Assembly: GCA_000985875.1 (NCBI GenBank)
Contig: CCRI01000001.1
Coordinates: forward strand, 672,499-736,498
Length of the DNA stretch: 64,000 nt
DNA from: Neorhizobium galegae bv. officinalis
GTDB lineage: Bacteria; Pseudomonadota; Alphaproteobacteria; Rhizobiales; Rhizobiaceae
Direction of reading: 5' to 3'
Under the pieces are notes generated by a model, which saw only the letters and a list, made by a program, of their open reading frames with translations, was not told where the DNA came from and did no database searches. Within the stretch, counting starts at the first letter, position 1; each line of letters opens with the position of its first letter. The position numbers and the translations under genes are program-made. Shown one piece after another: positions 18,285 to 26,887 of the stretch.

Positions 18285-18980
18285 TCACCCTGCAGTGACA
18301 AGATCGCGCCGGCGGAACGCCTGGACGATCTGTGCCAGCGTGGCGAGCGCGATTTCGGCAGGGCTCGCGGCACCGATATCCAAACCGATCGGCGCGGCGA
18401 TGCGGCCGATCTCGTTGTCGGTGCGGCCCATTTCCTTCAGCCGCTCCACACGCTTCGCATGGGTTTTCCGGCTGCCGAGCGCGCCGACGTAGAAGCAGCC
18501 GACCCGCAGCGCTTCGGAGAGCGGGAAATCGTCGATCTTCGGATCATGGGTGACGGCCGCCAGTGCCGTGTAGGCGTCGAGCGGATGGTCCTTCAACACG
18601 TCTTCCGGCCAGTCGGCGATCAGCTCGACGCCCTCAAAACGTTCTTCCGTCGCAAAAGCCGTGCGCGGATCGATGATCGTCAGGTCATATCCGGCGACCG
18701 GGGCCAGCCGGGCGAGCGCCTGGCTGATATGCACCGCGCCGATCACCACGATGCGCGGCGGCGGCAGATGAACGTTGAGGAACAGCGACCGGCCTTCGAC
18801 CTCGACCGTCCCCGCCTTGCCGCTCCGAAACGCTTTTGCGGTTTCCTCCCCGAGCAAACCCGATACGCGTTCGCCCTCCAGAATTACCTGCACCTGATCG
18901 TTGGCGAGATTGGTTACAACAACGGCAGCCCTGCGGGAACGCCTGGCGGCATTGAGCTTCGTCAGTACCTCGAGCTGCAT
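18285..18980 (-). CDS. XdhC/CoxF family maturation factor with C-terminal Rossmann domain
   Basis: 231-residue protein. A degenerate XdhC/CoxI-like segment occupies about residues 1-70, followed by the XdhC C-terminal Rossmann domain (PPPRIVVIGAVHISQALARLAPVAGYDLTIIDPR, AVTHDPKIDDFPLSEAL, FYVGALGSRKTHAKR). XdhC proteins bind molybdenum cofactor and promote its sulfuration and insertion into hydroxylases. The ATG shares one base with the TGA of the upstream XdhC gene (TGATG), so translation is coupled. The two adjacent ORFs together cover what is one longer protein in many bacteria. Confidence 0.87.
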   Translation of the reverse strand: MQLEVLTKLNAARRSRRAAVVVTNLANDQVQVILEGERVSGLLGEETAKAFRSGKAGTVEVEGRSLFLNVHLPPPRIVVIGAVHISQALARLAPVAGYDLTIIDPRTAFATEERFEGVELIADWPEDVLKDHPLDAYTALAAVTHDPKIDDFPLSEALRVGCFYVGALGSRKTHAKRVERLKEMGRTDNEIGRIAAPIGLDIGAASPAEIALATLAQIVQAFRRRDLVTAG

Positions 18981-19306
18981 CAGCCGAGCCTTTCCACATA
19001 AACCCGGATCCGGCCGCCGCAGGACAGGCCCACCCGCCAAGCGGTCTCGTCAGCAACGCCGAATTCCAGCATTTTCGGCGCCCCACTCTCGATGACGTCT
19101 AGCGCCTCCGTGATGACCGCGCCTTCGACGCAGCCGCCAGAGACGGAGCCTTCGAAATTGCCTTCACCATCGATGACGAGATGGCTGCCGGTCGGGCGTG
19201 GCGCCGAGCCCCAGGTTTCGATCACCGTTGCGATCGCCACCTCGCGGCCGGCCTGCTTCCAGCTTTCGGCGGTCAGCAACGGGTCCAGAATTTCGCAAAC
19301 AGTCAT
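18980..19306 (-). CDS. XdhC/CoxI N-terminal domain protein
   Basis: 108-residue protein made only of the XdhC_CoxI domain: TVIETWGSAPRPTGSHLVI, GSVSGGCVEGAVI and LSCGGRIRVYVE, with the conserved Cys residues of GGCVEG and SCGG. It lacks the Rossmann domain, which is supplied by the next gene. The start at 19306 is preceded by AGGAGG and overlaps the end of the VWA gene. A role in cofactor handling for a molybdenum hydroxylase is inferred from family and operon. Confidence 0.88.
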   Translation of the reverse strand: MTVCEILDPLLTAESWKQAGREVAIATVIETWGSAPRPTGSHLVIDGEGNFEGSVSGGCVEGAVITEALDVIESGAPKMLEFGVADETAWRVGLSCGGRIRVYVERLG

Positions 19307-20592
19307 GCGCCCCTCCTCATGTCCAAATAGCGCCGCGGGTCCGCGGTCTTTGTATGGTCATCCGACAATGCCATCGCCAAATCGGCCAGCGACTGTAGGT
19401 TATGAACGGCGCGAAACTCGTCCACATGCGGCAGCATGGCACGCACGCCACGTGCCCGTGCCTCGAAACCGTCGAAGCGCAAAAGCGGGTTCAACCAGAT
19501 CAGGCGTCGGCAGGAACGGTGCAGCCTGTCCATTTCCCGTTCCAGTTCCTCGACCCCTTCCCGCTCGAGGCCGTCGGTGATCAACAGCACGACGGCGCCC
19601 TGCCCCAGCACGCGGCGGGACCAGAGCCGGTTGAACTCGGCAAGCGTCGCACCGATCCGGGTTCCGCCGGACCAGTCGCGCACCGCATCGGTGCAACCCG
19701 ACAGCGCTTCGTCCGGATCGCGGCGGCGCATCTGGCGGGTGACATTGGTCAGCCGAGTGCCGAACAGGAAGGTGTGCACCCGGGTGCGCTTTTCGGTCAG
19801 CGCATGCAGGAAATGCAGGAAGATGCGGGTGTACTGGCTCATCGAGCCGGAAATATCGGCAAGCACGACCAGCGGCGGCGGCGCGGTCTTTCGCTCGCGG
19901 AACCGTGGCAGGATGAGATCGCCGCCGCTCTTCATCGCATGGCGCATGGTCGCGCGTGGATCGATCCTCGGCGGGCGGTTGGACGAACGGAACCGACGTG
20001 TCACCACCTTGTCCAGCGGCAGGGCAAGCTTGACCAGTTGGCGCCGGGCTTCCGCCAGTTCGGCCGCGCTCATCTGGGCGAAATCCATGCGCTTGAGGAT
20101 TTCGCCGGCAGAGGTCGTGAAGCGGGAGTCCACTTCGATCTCCGGCGGCTTGCTGCGGTTTGGGGTCTCCGGCTGGTCGGCGGTCAGCGCCTCGCTGACA
20201 CGGGTGGCGCCGGCCTTCTGCTTTTCCCGTTCGCGATTGTCGGCGGCCTTCGGCGACATCATCGCGATCATCTTGCCGACCAGATCGCGGGAACGCCAGA
20301 ACAGGCGAAATGCCTCGTCGAAGACAGGCTGGTCCTCGTGGCGCCTGACGAAGACGGCTGACAGCGCCGCGTGGAATTCCTCGCGCGAGCCGATGCCGAT
20401 CGCGTCGACCGCGGCAATCGCATCGGCGGCAGCGGCAGGCCCGGTCTTCAACCCGGCACGGCGCAGAACGCGGGAAAAATAGACGAGATTGTCCGCGAGC
20501 CGGCCATCATCGCCAGATCTTCCTGAACCGAACCCACCAGCACCGGCGGGAAGCGGAGGGACTATCATTCCGTCGTCGCCCAAGCCAGCCAT
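19303..20592 (-). CDS. CoxE-like VWA domain protein
   Basis: 429-residue protein of the CoxE/DUF58-VWA group. The C-terminal von Willebrand A domain keeps the MIDAS metal site: LADISGSMSQYTR (DxSxS), WSGGTRIG (Thr) and LLITDGLEREG (Asp). With MoxR-type AAA+ partners such proteins act as chaperones that insert metal into enzymes; CoxD/CoxE mature the Cu-S-Mo centre of CO dehydrogenase. The start at 20592 lies 5 bp after the MoxR stop. The end overlaps the next gene by 4 bp (ATGA). Confidence 0.88.
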   Translation of the reverse strand: MAGLGDDGMIVPPLPAGAGGFGSGRSGDDGRLADNLVYFSRVLRRAGLKTGPAAAADAIAAVDAIGIGSREEFHAALSAVFVRRHEDQPVFDEAFRLFWRSRDLVGKMIAMMSPKAADNREREKQKAGATRVSEALTADQPETPNRSKPPEIEVDSRFTTSAGEILKRMDFAQMSAAELAEARRQLVKLALPLDKVVTRRFRSSNRPPRIDPRATMRHAMKSGGDLILPRFRERKTAPPPLVVLADISGSMSQYTRIFLHFLHALTEKRTRVHTFLFGTRLTNVTRQMRRRDPDEALSGCTDAVRDWSGGTRIGATLAEFNRLWSRRVLGQGAVVLLITDGLEREGVEELEREMDRLHRSCRRLIWLNPLLRFDGFEARARGVRAMLPHVDEFRAVHNLQSLADLAMALSDDHTKTADPRRYLDMRRGA

Positions 20593-20597
20593 GGCCC

Positions 20598-21527
20598 CTA
20601 TCCCGCTGCCAGAAGTTCGGCCTTCACTTCGGAAAGCACCCGTTCGCCCTCTCCGCCTTTGATGCGGGCGATATCGTCCTGATATTTCAAGAGCGTGCCG
20701 AGCGTATCGGCGATCGTTTCCGGATCGAGGGCGATCCGGTCGAGTTCGGTCAGCGCCGTCGCCCAGTCGATGGTTTCGGCAACGCCGGGGTTCTTGAAGA
20801 GATCGACTGTCCGGAGCTTCTGCACATAGGCGACTACCTGCCGCGACAGGGTTTCGGAGCATTGCGGCACCTTGCGGCGGATGATCTCCAGTTCCTGGGC
20901 CGCATCCGGATAATCGACCCAGTGATACAGGCAGCGCCGCTTGAGTGCGTCGTGGATCTCACGGGTGCGGTTGGTGGTGATGATGGCGATCGGCGGCTCA
21001 GCGGCCTTGATCGTGCCGAGTTCCGGGATCGTCACCTGGAAGTCGGACAGCACTTCCAGGAGGAAGGCTTCAAAGGCTTCGTCGGTGCGGTCGAGTTCGT
21101 CGATCAGGAAGACCGGCGCCGGGCTGCCCGGCTGGCCGAGCGCCTGCAGCACCGGCCGGCGGATCAGGTGGCGTTCGGAAAACAGATCCGCCTCGATGCG
21201 CGTGCGATCCTTGACGCCCGATGCTTCCGAAAGCCGTATGTCCAGCATCTGCGCCGGATAGTTCCATTCGTAGACCGCCGAGGAGATATCGAGGCCCTCG
21301 TAACACTGCAGCCGGATCAGCGGCCGGTTCAGGGCCTTGGCCAGCGTCTTGGCGATCTCGGTCTTGCCGACGCCGGCTTCGCCTTCGAGGAAGAGCGGGC
21401 GTTTCATCTTCAGCGCCAGGAAGATCACCGTGCCGAGCGAGCGTCCGGCTAGATAATCCTCGGCACCCAAAAGCGCGATCGTCTCGTCGATCGAGGTCGG
21501 TAAAGCGCTCGTTTTTCCTTCAGGCAT
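20598..21527 (-). CDS. MoxR/CoxD-type AAA+ ATPase
   Basis: 309-residue AAA+ ATPase of the MoxR family. Walker A is EGEAGVGKTEIAKTLA, Walker B is APVFLIDELDRTDEAFEAFLLEVLSDF and sensor 1 is in IAIITTNRTREIHDALKRR. It leads the operon and precedes the VWA gene, the standard MoxR-VWA pair, so it probably powers maturation of a molybdenum hydroxylase. I chose the ATG at 21527; an in-frame GTG at 21533 is an alternative. Confidence 0.92.
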   Translation of the reverse strand: MPEGKTSALPTSIDETIALLGAEDYLAGRSLGTVIFLALKMKRPLFLEGEAGVGKTEIAKTLAKALNRPLIRLQCYEGLDISSAVYEWNYPAQMLDIRLSEASGVKDRTRIEADLFSERHLIRRPVLQALGQPGSPAPVFLIDELDRTDEAFEAFLLEVLSDFQVTIPELGTIKAAEPPIAIITTNRTREIHDALKRRCLYHWVDYPDAAQELEIIRRKVPQCSETLSRQVVAYVQKLRTVDLFKNPGVAETIDWATALTELDRIALDPETIADTLGTLLKYQDDIARIKGGEGERVLSEVKAELLAAG

Positions 21528-21551
21528 GATCACACCCTTTCAAACGGCATC

Positions 21552-22052
21552 CTATAAGCTACGAAAGCCGCGATCCAGATAGATGAGCGAGGGATTCGCC
21601 TCGCCGAAATGCATGGCCTTCACCTCGCCGAACATGACGAAATGGGTCGAAACCCGTTTTATGTCGGTCAACCGGCAATCGAAGCTGACGACGGCATCGG
21701 CCAGTACGGGAGCACCGGTCACCAGCGTCTTCCAATCTCCGAGCGCAAACCGCTCCTCGGCGGGAATGCCGCTCAGGCCCGCGAATCCCGTCGCCAGCGC
21801 CTGATGATGCGCCGCCAGCGAATTCAAGGCAAAGACGCCGCTCTTCTCGAAGATGGCATTGCTCGCGTTGCTGCCGTTCAGGCAGACGAGCACGGTCGGC
21901 GGGTTGTCCGAAACCGAGCAGGCTGCCGTCACCGTCACACCGCGCCGGACGTTTTCGAATTCCGTTGTTACAACCTGGACGTGGCCAGCATATCGTGCCA
22001 TGCCGTTCCGATAGTGGACGGGGTCGAGGAGAGGCTGGTCCGTCAAAGGCAT
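21552..22052 (-). CDS. Flavin reductase-like FMN-binding protein
   Basis: 166-residue protein of the flavin reductase-like domain family: YRNGMARYAGHVQVVTTEF, RRGVTVTAACSVSDNPPTVLVCLN, SGVFALNSLAAHHQALATGFAG and THFVMFGEVKAMHF. Such proteins use NAD(P)H to reduce free FMN or FAD for a partner monooxygenase. No monooxygenase gene lies next to it, so the partner is unknown. It is upstream of MoxR in the same direction with a 24-bp gap, so cotranscription with the maturation operon is possible. Confidence 0.9.
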   Translation of the reverse strand: MPLTDQPLLDPVHYRNGMARYAGHVQVVTTEFENVRRGVTVTAACSVSDNPPTVLVCLNGSNASNAIFEKSGVFALNSLAAHHQALATGFAGLSGIPAEERFALGDWKTLVTGAPVLADAVVSFDCRLTDIKRVSTHFVMFGEVKAMHFGEANPSLIYLDRGFRSL

Positions 22053-22224
22053 CTCTTGAAAGGCAGGGGGACTGCTGTCAGTCCCGCATTACTCTTCGAG
22101 ATATGGTGGCAAAAACCCTTGATGTCCACCGGAGTTGCGGCTTTTTACTTCGACAAGCCGATTCTCTTTGACGGCTGCGATCAGAAAGCTAAATGTCGCT
22201 TCAAGAAAGAATCCCAGGAAAAAC

Positions 22225-23298
22225 ATGACAGCACGACGTTTCATCATCGCCGGACTGCTGGCTTCGTTTCTCGGATGCGGATCGGCACCGGCGGCAGTAA
22301 TCGGGGTGGTCGCGCCGCGCTCCGGCCCATACGCACCGCTCGGCACTCAGGTCTTTCAGGGCGCACGCGCCGCAGCGGAGGCCGGCGGCGACACCATCGT
22401 CGAGATCGATGAGAGCTGCGATGAAAACGGCGGCGCTGCCGCCGCCAGGAGCCTGACGAGCGCGAAGGTGTCCGCCGCTATCGGTTTCCTCTGCGTCGAG
22501 ACGCTCTCCACCGCATTGCCGCAGCTGAAGGCCGCACAGATTCCGGCCATTACCGTCTCGGTGCGCTCGAAGATCCTGATGGAGGACACGCTGCGCAACG
22601 GCTGGCCCTTCTTCCGCATGGCGCCAGCCGAAGGTGACGAGGCGGAGAAATTGTCCGAAACCATCCTCAGCATCTGGAAGGCCGAGCCGATCGCGCTGGT
22701 CGAGGACGGCACGATCTACGGCCGCGAACTCGCCAGCGCCATCCGTCAGCGCCTCGAACCGATGGGCATCACGCCGATCTTTACCGACACGTTCCGACCC
22801 GGCCAGGAGCAGCAGGTGGCGCTGGTGCGCCGTCTCGCCAAGGCGGGCGCAAGCCATGTATTCGTCGGCGGCGACCGCAACGACATGGCGATCATCGCCC
22901 GCGACGGTGCCTCCGAAAACTTTCCCCTCACCTTGCTCGGCGGCGACAACCTGCGTGCGGCCAACCGTCCGGTGCCGCTGCGCGACGGCGTCCTGGCCGT
23001 CGCCCTCCCGGATTATGCCAGCCTGCCCTCCGCGGCAGCGGCCGTCGCAGCCCTGCGCGCGAAAAATATCGACGCGGACGGTTATCTGCTGCCTGCCTAT
23101 GCCGCGACCGAACTTGTTCACCAGGCGGTGACCGCGGCAGCAGGCCAGCCCCTGGCACAGACGATCGGCAGCCGCTCCTTCAATACCGTGATCGGCCCGA
23201 TCGCCTTCGATCGCGGTCATGAACTGAAGGACAATCCGTTCCGCCTGCTCGAATGGCGTGGATCCACGTTCATCCTGTCGCGTCCGGCGACAGACTGA
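22225..23298 (+). CDS. Periplasmic substrate-binding protein, branched-chain amino acid type
   Basis: 357-residue type I periplasmic binding protein (Peripla_BP_6, LivK-like). It has an N-terminal signal sequence (MTARRFIIAGLLASFLG, cleavage likely after APAA) and the fold pattern VIGVVAPRSGPYAPLGTQVFQGARAAAEA, ISVRSKILMEDTLRNGWPFFRMAP, EQQVALVRRLAKAGASHVFVGG. No permease or ATPase gene is adjacent, so it is an orphan receptor or shares a transporter encoded elsewhere. The ATG at 22225 follows CCAGGAAAAAC. Ligand unknown. Confidence 0.85.
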   Translation: MTARRFIIAGLLASFLGCGSAPAAVIGVVAPRSGPYAPLGTQVFQGARAAAEAGGDTIVEIDESCDENGGAAAARSLTSAKVSAAIGFLCVETLSTALPQLKAAQIPAITVSVRSKILMEDTLRNGWPFFRMAPAEGDEAEKLSETILSIWKAEPIALVEDGTIYGRELASAIRQRLEPMGITPIFTDTFRPGQEQQVALVRRLAKAGASHVFVGGDRNDMAIIARDGASENFPLTLLGGDNLRAANRPVPLRDGVLAVALPDYASLPSAAAAVAALRAKNIDADGYLLPAYAATELVHQAVTAAAGQPLAQTIGSRSFNTVIGPIAFDRGHELKDNPFRLLEWRGSTFILSRPATD

Positions 23299-23358
23299 CG
23301 ATTGTTACGCCCACGCCGCAATGTTAGAGGGACCGTCGACAACGGAGACTTTCGCCCC

Positions 23359-24048
23359 ATGACGCTCGCCACCCCCCTGCCGATCCGTATCGCCCCCTCC
23401 ATTCTCGCCGCCGATTTTTCAAAGCTCGGCCAGGAAGTTCGCGACGCCGTCGAAGCGGGAGCCGAATGGGTCCATCTCGACGTGATGGACGGACATTTCG
23501 TGCCGAATATCTCGTTCGGTCCCGACGTCATAAAGTCGCTGCGACCTTACACCACCGCCTTTTTCGACTGCCACCTGATGATCTCGCCGGCCGATCCTTA
23601 CCTCGAAGCCTTCGCCAAGGCCGGATGCGACGGCATTACCGTGCATGTCGAGGCCGGGCCGCACCTGCACCGCTCGCTTCAGACGATACGCTCGCTCGGC
23701 AAGAAGGTCGGCGTCACGCTCAACCCGGCGACGCCGCTCTCGGCGATCGAAAACGTGCTGGACGATATCGACCTGATCCTGATCATGAGCGTCAATCCGG
23801 GCTTCGGCGGCCAGAAGTTCATTCCCGCGATGACCGACAAGATCCGCGCGGCCAAGACGATGATCGGCAGCCGGCCGATCGAGCTGGAAGTCGATGGCGG
23901 CATTACCGCGGATACGATCGGCGCAGCAACCGCTGCGGGCGCCAATGTCTTTGTTGCAGGATCTGCGGTTTACAAAGGCGAGGGAATCGCGGCCTATCGT
24001 GAGAACATCGCGCGGCTGAAAGCTGCGGCGGAGGACGGACGCAGATGA
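23359..24048 (+). CDS. rpe: Ribulose-phosphate 3-epimerase
   Basis: Interconverts ribulose 5-phosphate and xylulose 5-phosphate in the pentose phosphate and Calvin pathways. The 229-residue TIM barrel shows APSILAADF, HLDVMDGHFVPNISFGP, DCHLMISPADPY, MSVNPGFGGQKFI and ELEVDGGI, the metal- and phosphate-binding segments of the family. The ATG at 23359 lies downstream of GGAG; the frame extends a further 19 codons upstream without similarity. Its end overlaps the DUF2259 gene by 4 bp. Confidence 0.97.
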   Translation: MTLATPLPIRIAPSILAADFSKLGQEVRDAVEAGAEWVHLDVMDGHFVPNISFGPDVIKSLRPYTTAFFDCHLMISPADPYLEAFAKAGCDGITVHVEAGPHLHRSLQTIRSLGKKVGVTLNPATPLSAIENVLDDIDLILIMSVNPGFGGQKFIPAMTDKIRAAKTMIGSRPIELEVDGGITADTIGAATAAGANVFVAGSAVYKGEGIAAYRENIARLKAAAEDGRR

Positions 24049-24782
24049 TATCAGCCTTGCGATCTTCGGTTCCGGTATTTGCGGCGATGTTATTCGCCGG
24101 TTCCACATCCGCGGCCGACATCGCAAGCGTCCGCCCGATCGGCTTTTCCGCCGACGGCGCGGTTTTCGCCTTCGAGGAATACGGCATCCAGGACGGATCC
24201 GGCTTCCCCTACGCCAATATCTACGCGCTCGACCTCAACAAGGATACCTACCTGCCGGGAACGCCGTACCGCGTGCGGCTGGAAGAGGATGGAGCGACGA
24301 TCGCCAAGGCCCGCTGGCAGGTGCACAATCAGGCGGATGGCATGATCGAAACCCACGAACTCGCCAATCATCCGGGTGAACTCGTCGCTTTCAACCCGAT
24401 CACCGAGATCGGTAACAACCCCCATCAGCTTCGCTATCGCAGCGTTCCGGCCGTACCGCCGGTCGGAGAAGCCAATGCGCTCGTCCTCGATGAGGTCCCG
24501 CAACCGCTCGGACCGCAATGTGAAGGCATAGTCGAAAAGACGGTCTCCCTGCGCCTTCGCTTTACCGAACGGAACGGGAAACCTGTCAACGACGTGGTTC
24601 ACGAAGACCAGAGAATTCCGGCCTCCCGCGGCTGCGTCACCGGTTACCGGCTCGCTGGTGTCGTGAGCGGCTCGTCGCTCGAAGGCGTTCCGGTGGAGGT
24701 CGCGCTCATCATGGTCCTCAGCGCCGGTTTCGAGGGCCAGAACGGACGCTGGATCGCCGTTCCCGTGAAGACCGCGCCCTAA
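24045..24782 (+). CDS. Secreted DUF2259 family protein
   Basis: 245-residue exported protein. The signal peptide ends near STSAAD (residues 1-23 or so), followed by ASVRPIGFSADGAVFAFEEYGIQDGSGFPYANIYALDL, typical of the DUF2259 family found in alphaproteobacteria. Two Cys (PQCEG, RGCVTG) could form a disulfide. Function is unknown. The start codon overlaps the rpe stop (ATGA), so the two are translationally coupled, though no functional link is evident. Confidence 0.85.
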   Translation: MISALRSSVPVFAAMLFAGSTSAADIASVRPIGFSADGAVFAFEEYGIQDGSGFPYANIYALDLNKDTYLPGTPYRVRLEEDGATIAKARWQVHNQADGMIETHELANHPGELVAFNPITEIGNNPHQLRYRSVPAVPPVGEANALVLDEVPQPLGPQCEGIVEKTVSLRLRFTERNGKPVNDVVHEDQRIPASRGCVTGYRLAGVVSGSSLEGVPVEVALIMVLSAGFEGQNGRWIAVPVKTAP

Positions 24783-24867
24783 TCCTGTTTGATTGCCTCA
24801 AAAACTTGAGCTTGGCCGCGCTTCTTGCTAAAGCGCAGCCGACACTCGTGAAGGAAACGACAAGCCC

Positions 24868-26175
24868 ATGATCCCCCGTTACTCGCGGCCCGAAATGGTC
24901 GCCATCTGGTCGCCCGAAACCAAGTTCCGCATCTGGTTCGAGATCGAGGCTCATGCCTGCGATGCTCTTGCGGCGATCGGCGTGATCCCGAAGTCGGCGG
25001 CGGAGACGATCTGGGCGAAGGGTGGCTCGGCCACGTTCGACGTTGCCCGCATCGACGAGATCGAAGCCGTCACCAAGCATGACGTCATCGCCTTCCTCAC
25101 CCATCTCGCCGAATTCGTCGGCCCGGACAGCCGCTTCATCCACCAGGGCATGACCTCGTCCGACGTGCTCGACACCTGTTTCAGCGTCCAGCTGGTGCGC
25201 GCCACCGATCTGCTCGTCGCCGATATCGACAAGCTGCTCGAAGCTCTGAAGCGCCGCGCCTTCGAGCACAAGGATACGGTCACGATCGGCCGCAGCCACG
25301 GCATCCACGCGGAGCCGACAACGTTCGGCGTCAAGCTCGCCCAGGCCTATGCGGAATTCGACCGCAACAAGACCCGGCTGCTCGAAGCCCGCGACGAGAT
25401 CGCCACCTGCGCGATTTCCGGCGCCGTCGGCACCTTTGCCAATATCGATCCGCGCGTCGAGGAACACGTCGCCGCGGCCCTCGGCCTGAAGCCGGAGCCG
25501 GTCTCGACCCAGGTCATCCCGCGCGACCGCCACGCCATGTATTTCGCGATCCTCGGCGTCATCGCCTCGTCGATCGAACGGCTGTCGATCGAGGTCCGCC
25601 ACCTGCAACGCACCGAAGTCCTCGAAGCGGAAGAGTTTTTCTCGCCGGGCCAAAAGGGCTCGTCGGCGATGCCGCACAAGCGCAATCCGGTATTGACCGA
25701 AAACCTGACGGGCCTTGCCCGCATGGTGCGCTCCTACGCATTGCCGGCCATGGAGAACGTCGCGCTCTGGCACGAGCGGGACATTTCCCACTCCTCGGTC
25801 GAGCGCATGATCGGCCCGGACGCGACGGTAACGCTCGATTTCGCCCTGGCCCGCATGACCAGCGTGATCGACAAGCTGCTCGTCTACCCCGAGAACATGA
25901 TGAAGAACATGAACAAGTTCCGTGGACTTGTTCACTCGCAGCGGGTGCTGCTTGCCCTTACGCAAGCCGGCGTCTCCCGCGAGGACGCCTATCGCCTCGT
26001 CCAGCGCAACGCGATGAGGGTCTGGGAAGAAGGCAAGGATTTTCTCGAGGAGCTGCTGGCGGACCAGGAAGTCCGGGCCGCACTGTCCGAAGAGGACCTG
26101 CGCGAGAAATTCGACCTCGGCTATCACACCAAACACGTGGACACGATTTTCCGCCGGGTCTTCGGCGAGGCTTGA
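24868..26175 (+). CDS. purB: Adenylosuccinate lyase
   Basis: Catalyses two steps of purine synthesis: SAICAR to AICAR and adenylosuccinate to AMP. The 435-residue protein has the fumarase/aspartase superfamily signature GSSAMPHKRNPV, the substrate segments MTSSDVLDTC and GRSHGIHAEPTTFG, and an N-terminus MIPRYSRPEMVAIWS typical of bacterial PurB. The ATG at 24868 has AAGGAAACG upstream. It lies about 4.4 kb before the purC-S-Q cluster on the same strand, but c-di-GMP and zeta subunit genes intervene. Confidence 0.97.
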   Translation: MIPRYSRPEMVAIWSPETKFRIWFEIEAHACDALAAIGVIPKSAAETIWAKGGSATFDVARIDEIEAVTKHDVIAFLTHLAEFVGPDSRFIHQGMTSSDVLDTCFSVQLVRATDLLVADIDKLLEALKRRAFEHKDTVTIGRSHGIHAEPTTFGVKLAQAYAEFDRNKTRLLEARDEIATCAISGAVGTFANIDPRVEEHVAAALGLKPEPVSTQVIPRDRHAMYFAILGVIASSIERLSIEVRHLQRTEVLEAEEFFSPGQKGSSAMPHKRNPVLTENLTGLARMVRSYALPAMENVALWHERDISHSSVERMIGPDATVTLDFALARMTSVIDKLLVYPENMMKNMNKFRGLVHSQRVLLALTQAGVSREDAYRLVQRNAMRVWEEGKDFLEELLADQEVRAALSEEDLREKFDLGYHTKHVDTIFRRVFGEA

Positions 26176-26206
26176 TCTTGCCCCTCTGCGAACACAGATA
26201 GGCGCC

Positions 26207-26761
26207 ATGAAGGCATCCGAAGCAGATATATTGATCGTCCCCGGCTACACCAATTCCGGGCCCCACCACTGGCAGACCCGTTGGGAGCAGAAGCTGACGA
26301 CGGCCCGCCGGGTGGAGCAGGAAGAATGGTCGAAGCCGGTGCGCGAGGACTGGGTCACACGTGTCGCCGAAGAGGTGAACCGTGCGACACGGCCTGTCGT
26401 CATCGTCGCTCATTCGCTCGGCATCCCGACCGTCGTTCACGCCGTGCCGCTGTTCACGAAACCGGTGGCCGGCGCCTTCTTCGTGGCCCCGCCGGAAGTG
26501 GACAATCCGTCCATCCGGCCCAAGCACCTGCAGACCTTCGGCCCCTACCCGCGTGATCCGCTTCCCTTCCCGTCGCTGACGGTCGCAAGCCGCAACGATC
26601 CGTTCGGCTCCTACGAACATGCGGACGACATCGCTTCCGCCTGGGGTTCGATGCTGGTCGATGCCGGTGAAGCTGGCCACATCAACCAGGATTCCGGCCA
26701 TGGGCCGTGGCCGGAAGGCACAATGGTCTTCGCCCAGTTCCTCAGTCGCCTCAAGCCTTGA
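26207..26761 (+). CDS. RBBP9/YdeN-type serine hydrolase
   Basis: 184-residue alpha/beta hydrolase of the RBBP9/YdeN family. It opens with ADILIVPGYTNSGPHHWQTRWE, has the nucleophile in VAHSLGIPT, the acid in VASRNDPFGSYEHA and the catalytic His in EAGHINQDSGHGPWP. The elbow is AHSLG, as usual here instead of GxSxG. The substrate is not known. It follows purB by 31 bp and may be cotranscribed. Confidence 0.92.
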   Translation: MKASEADILIVPGYTNSGPHHWQTRWEQKLTTARRVEQEEWSKPVREDWVTRVAEEVNRATRPVVIVAHSLGIPTVVHAVPLFTKPVAGAFFVAPPEVDNPSIRPKHLQTFGPYPRDPLPFPSLTVASRNDPFGSYEHADDIASAWGSMLVDAGEAGHINQDSGHGPWPEGTMVFAQFLSRLKP

Positions 26762-26887
26762 AAATACGGCAGAATCCCGGTTGGCCCATAATTTTCGGGT
26801 GCGTTAATTCGAACAGCATTTTTAAGCTGGACTTAATTGACACTTGCTAAGGTGCGCGTTCGTTTTCTAGCGAGCCAGGCTGCGCCG

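Noticed and set aside
20593..20862. 90-residue N-terminal extension of the VWA protein
   Set aside because: It overlaps the end of moxR in another frame and has a random-looking Arg-rich composition. The ATG 5 bp after the moxR stop fits the operon.
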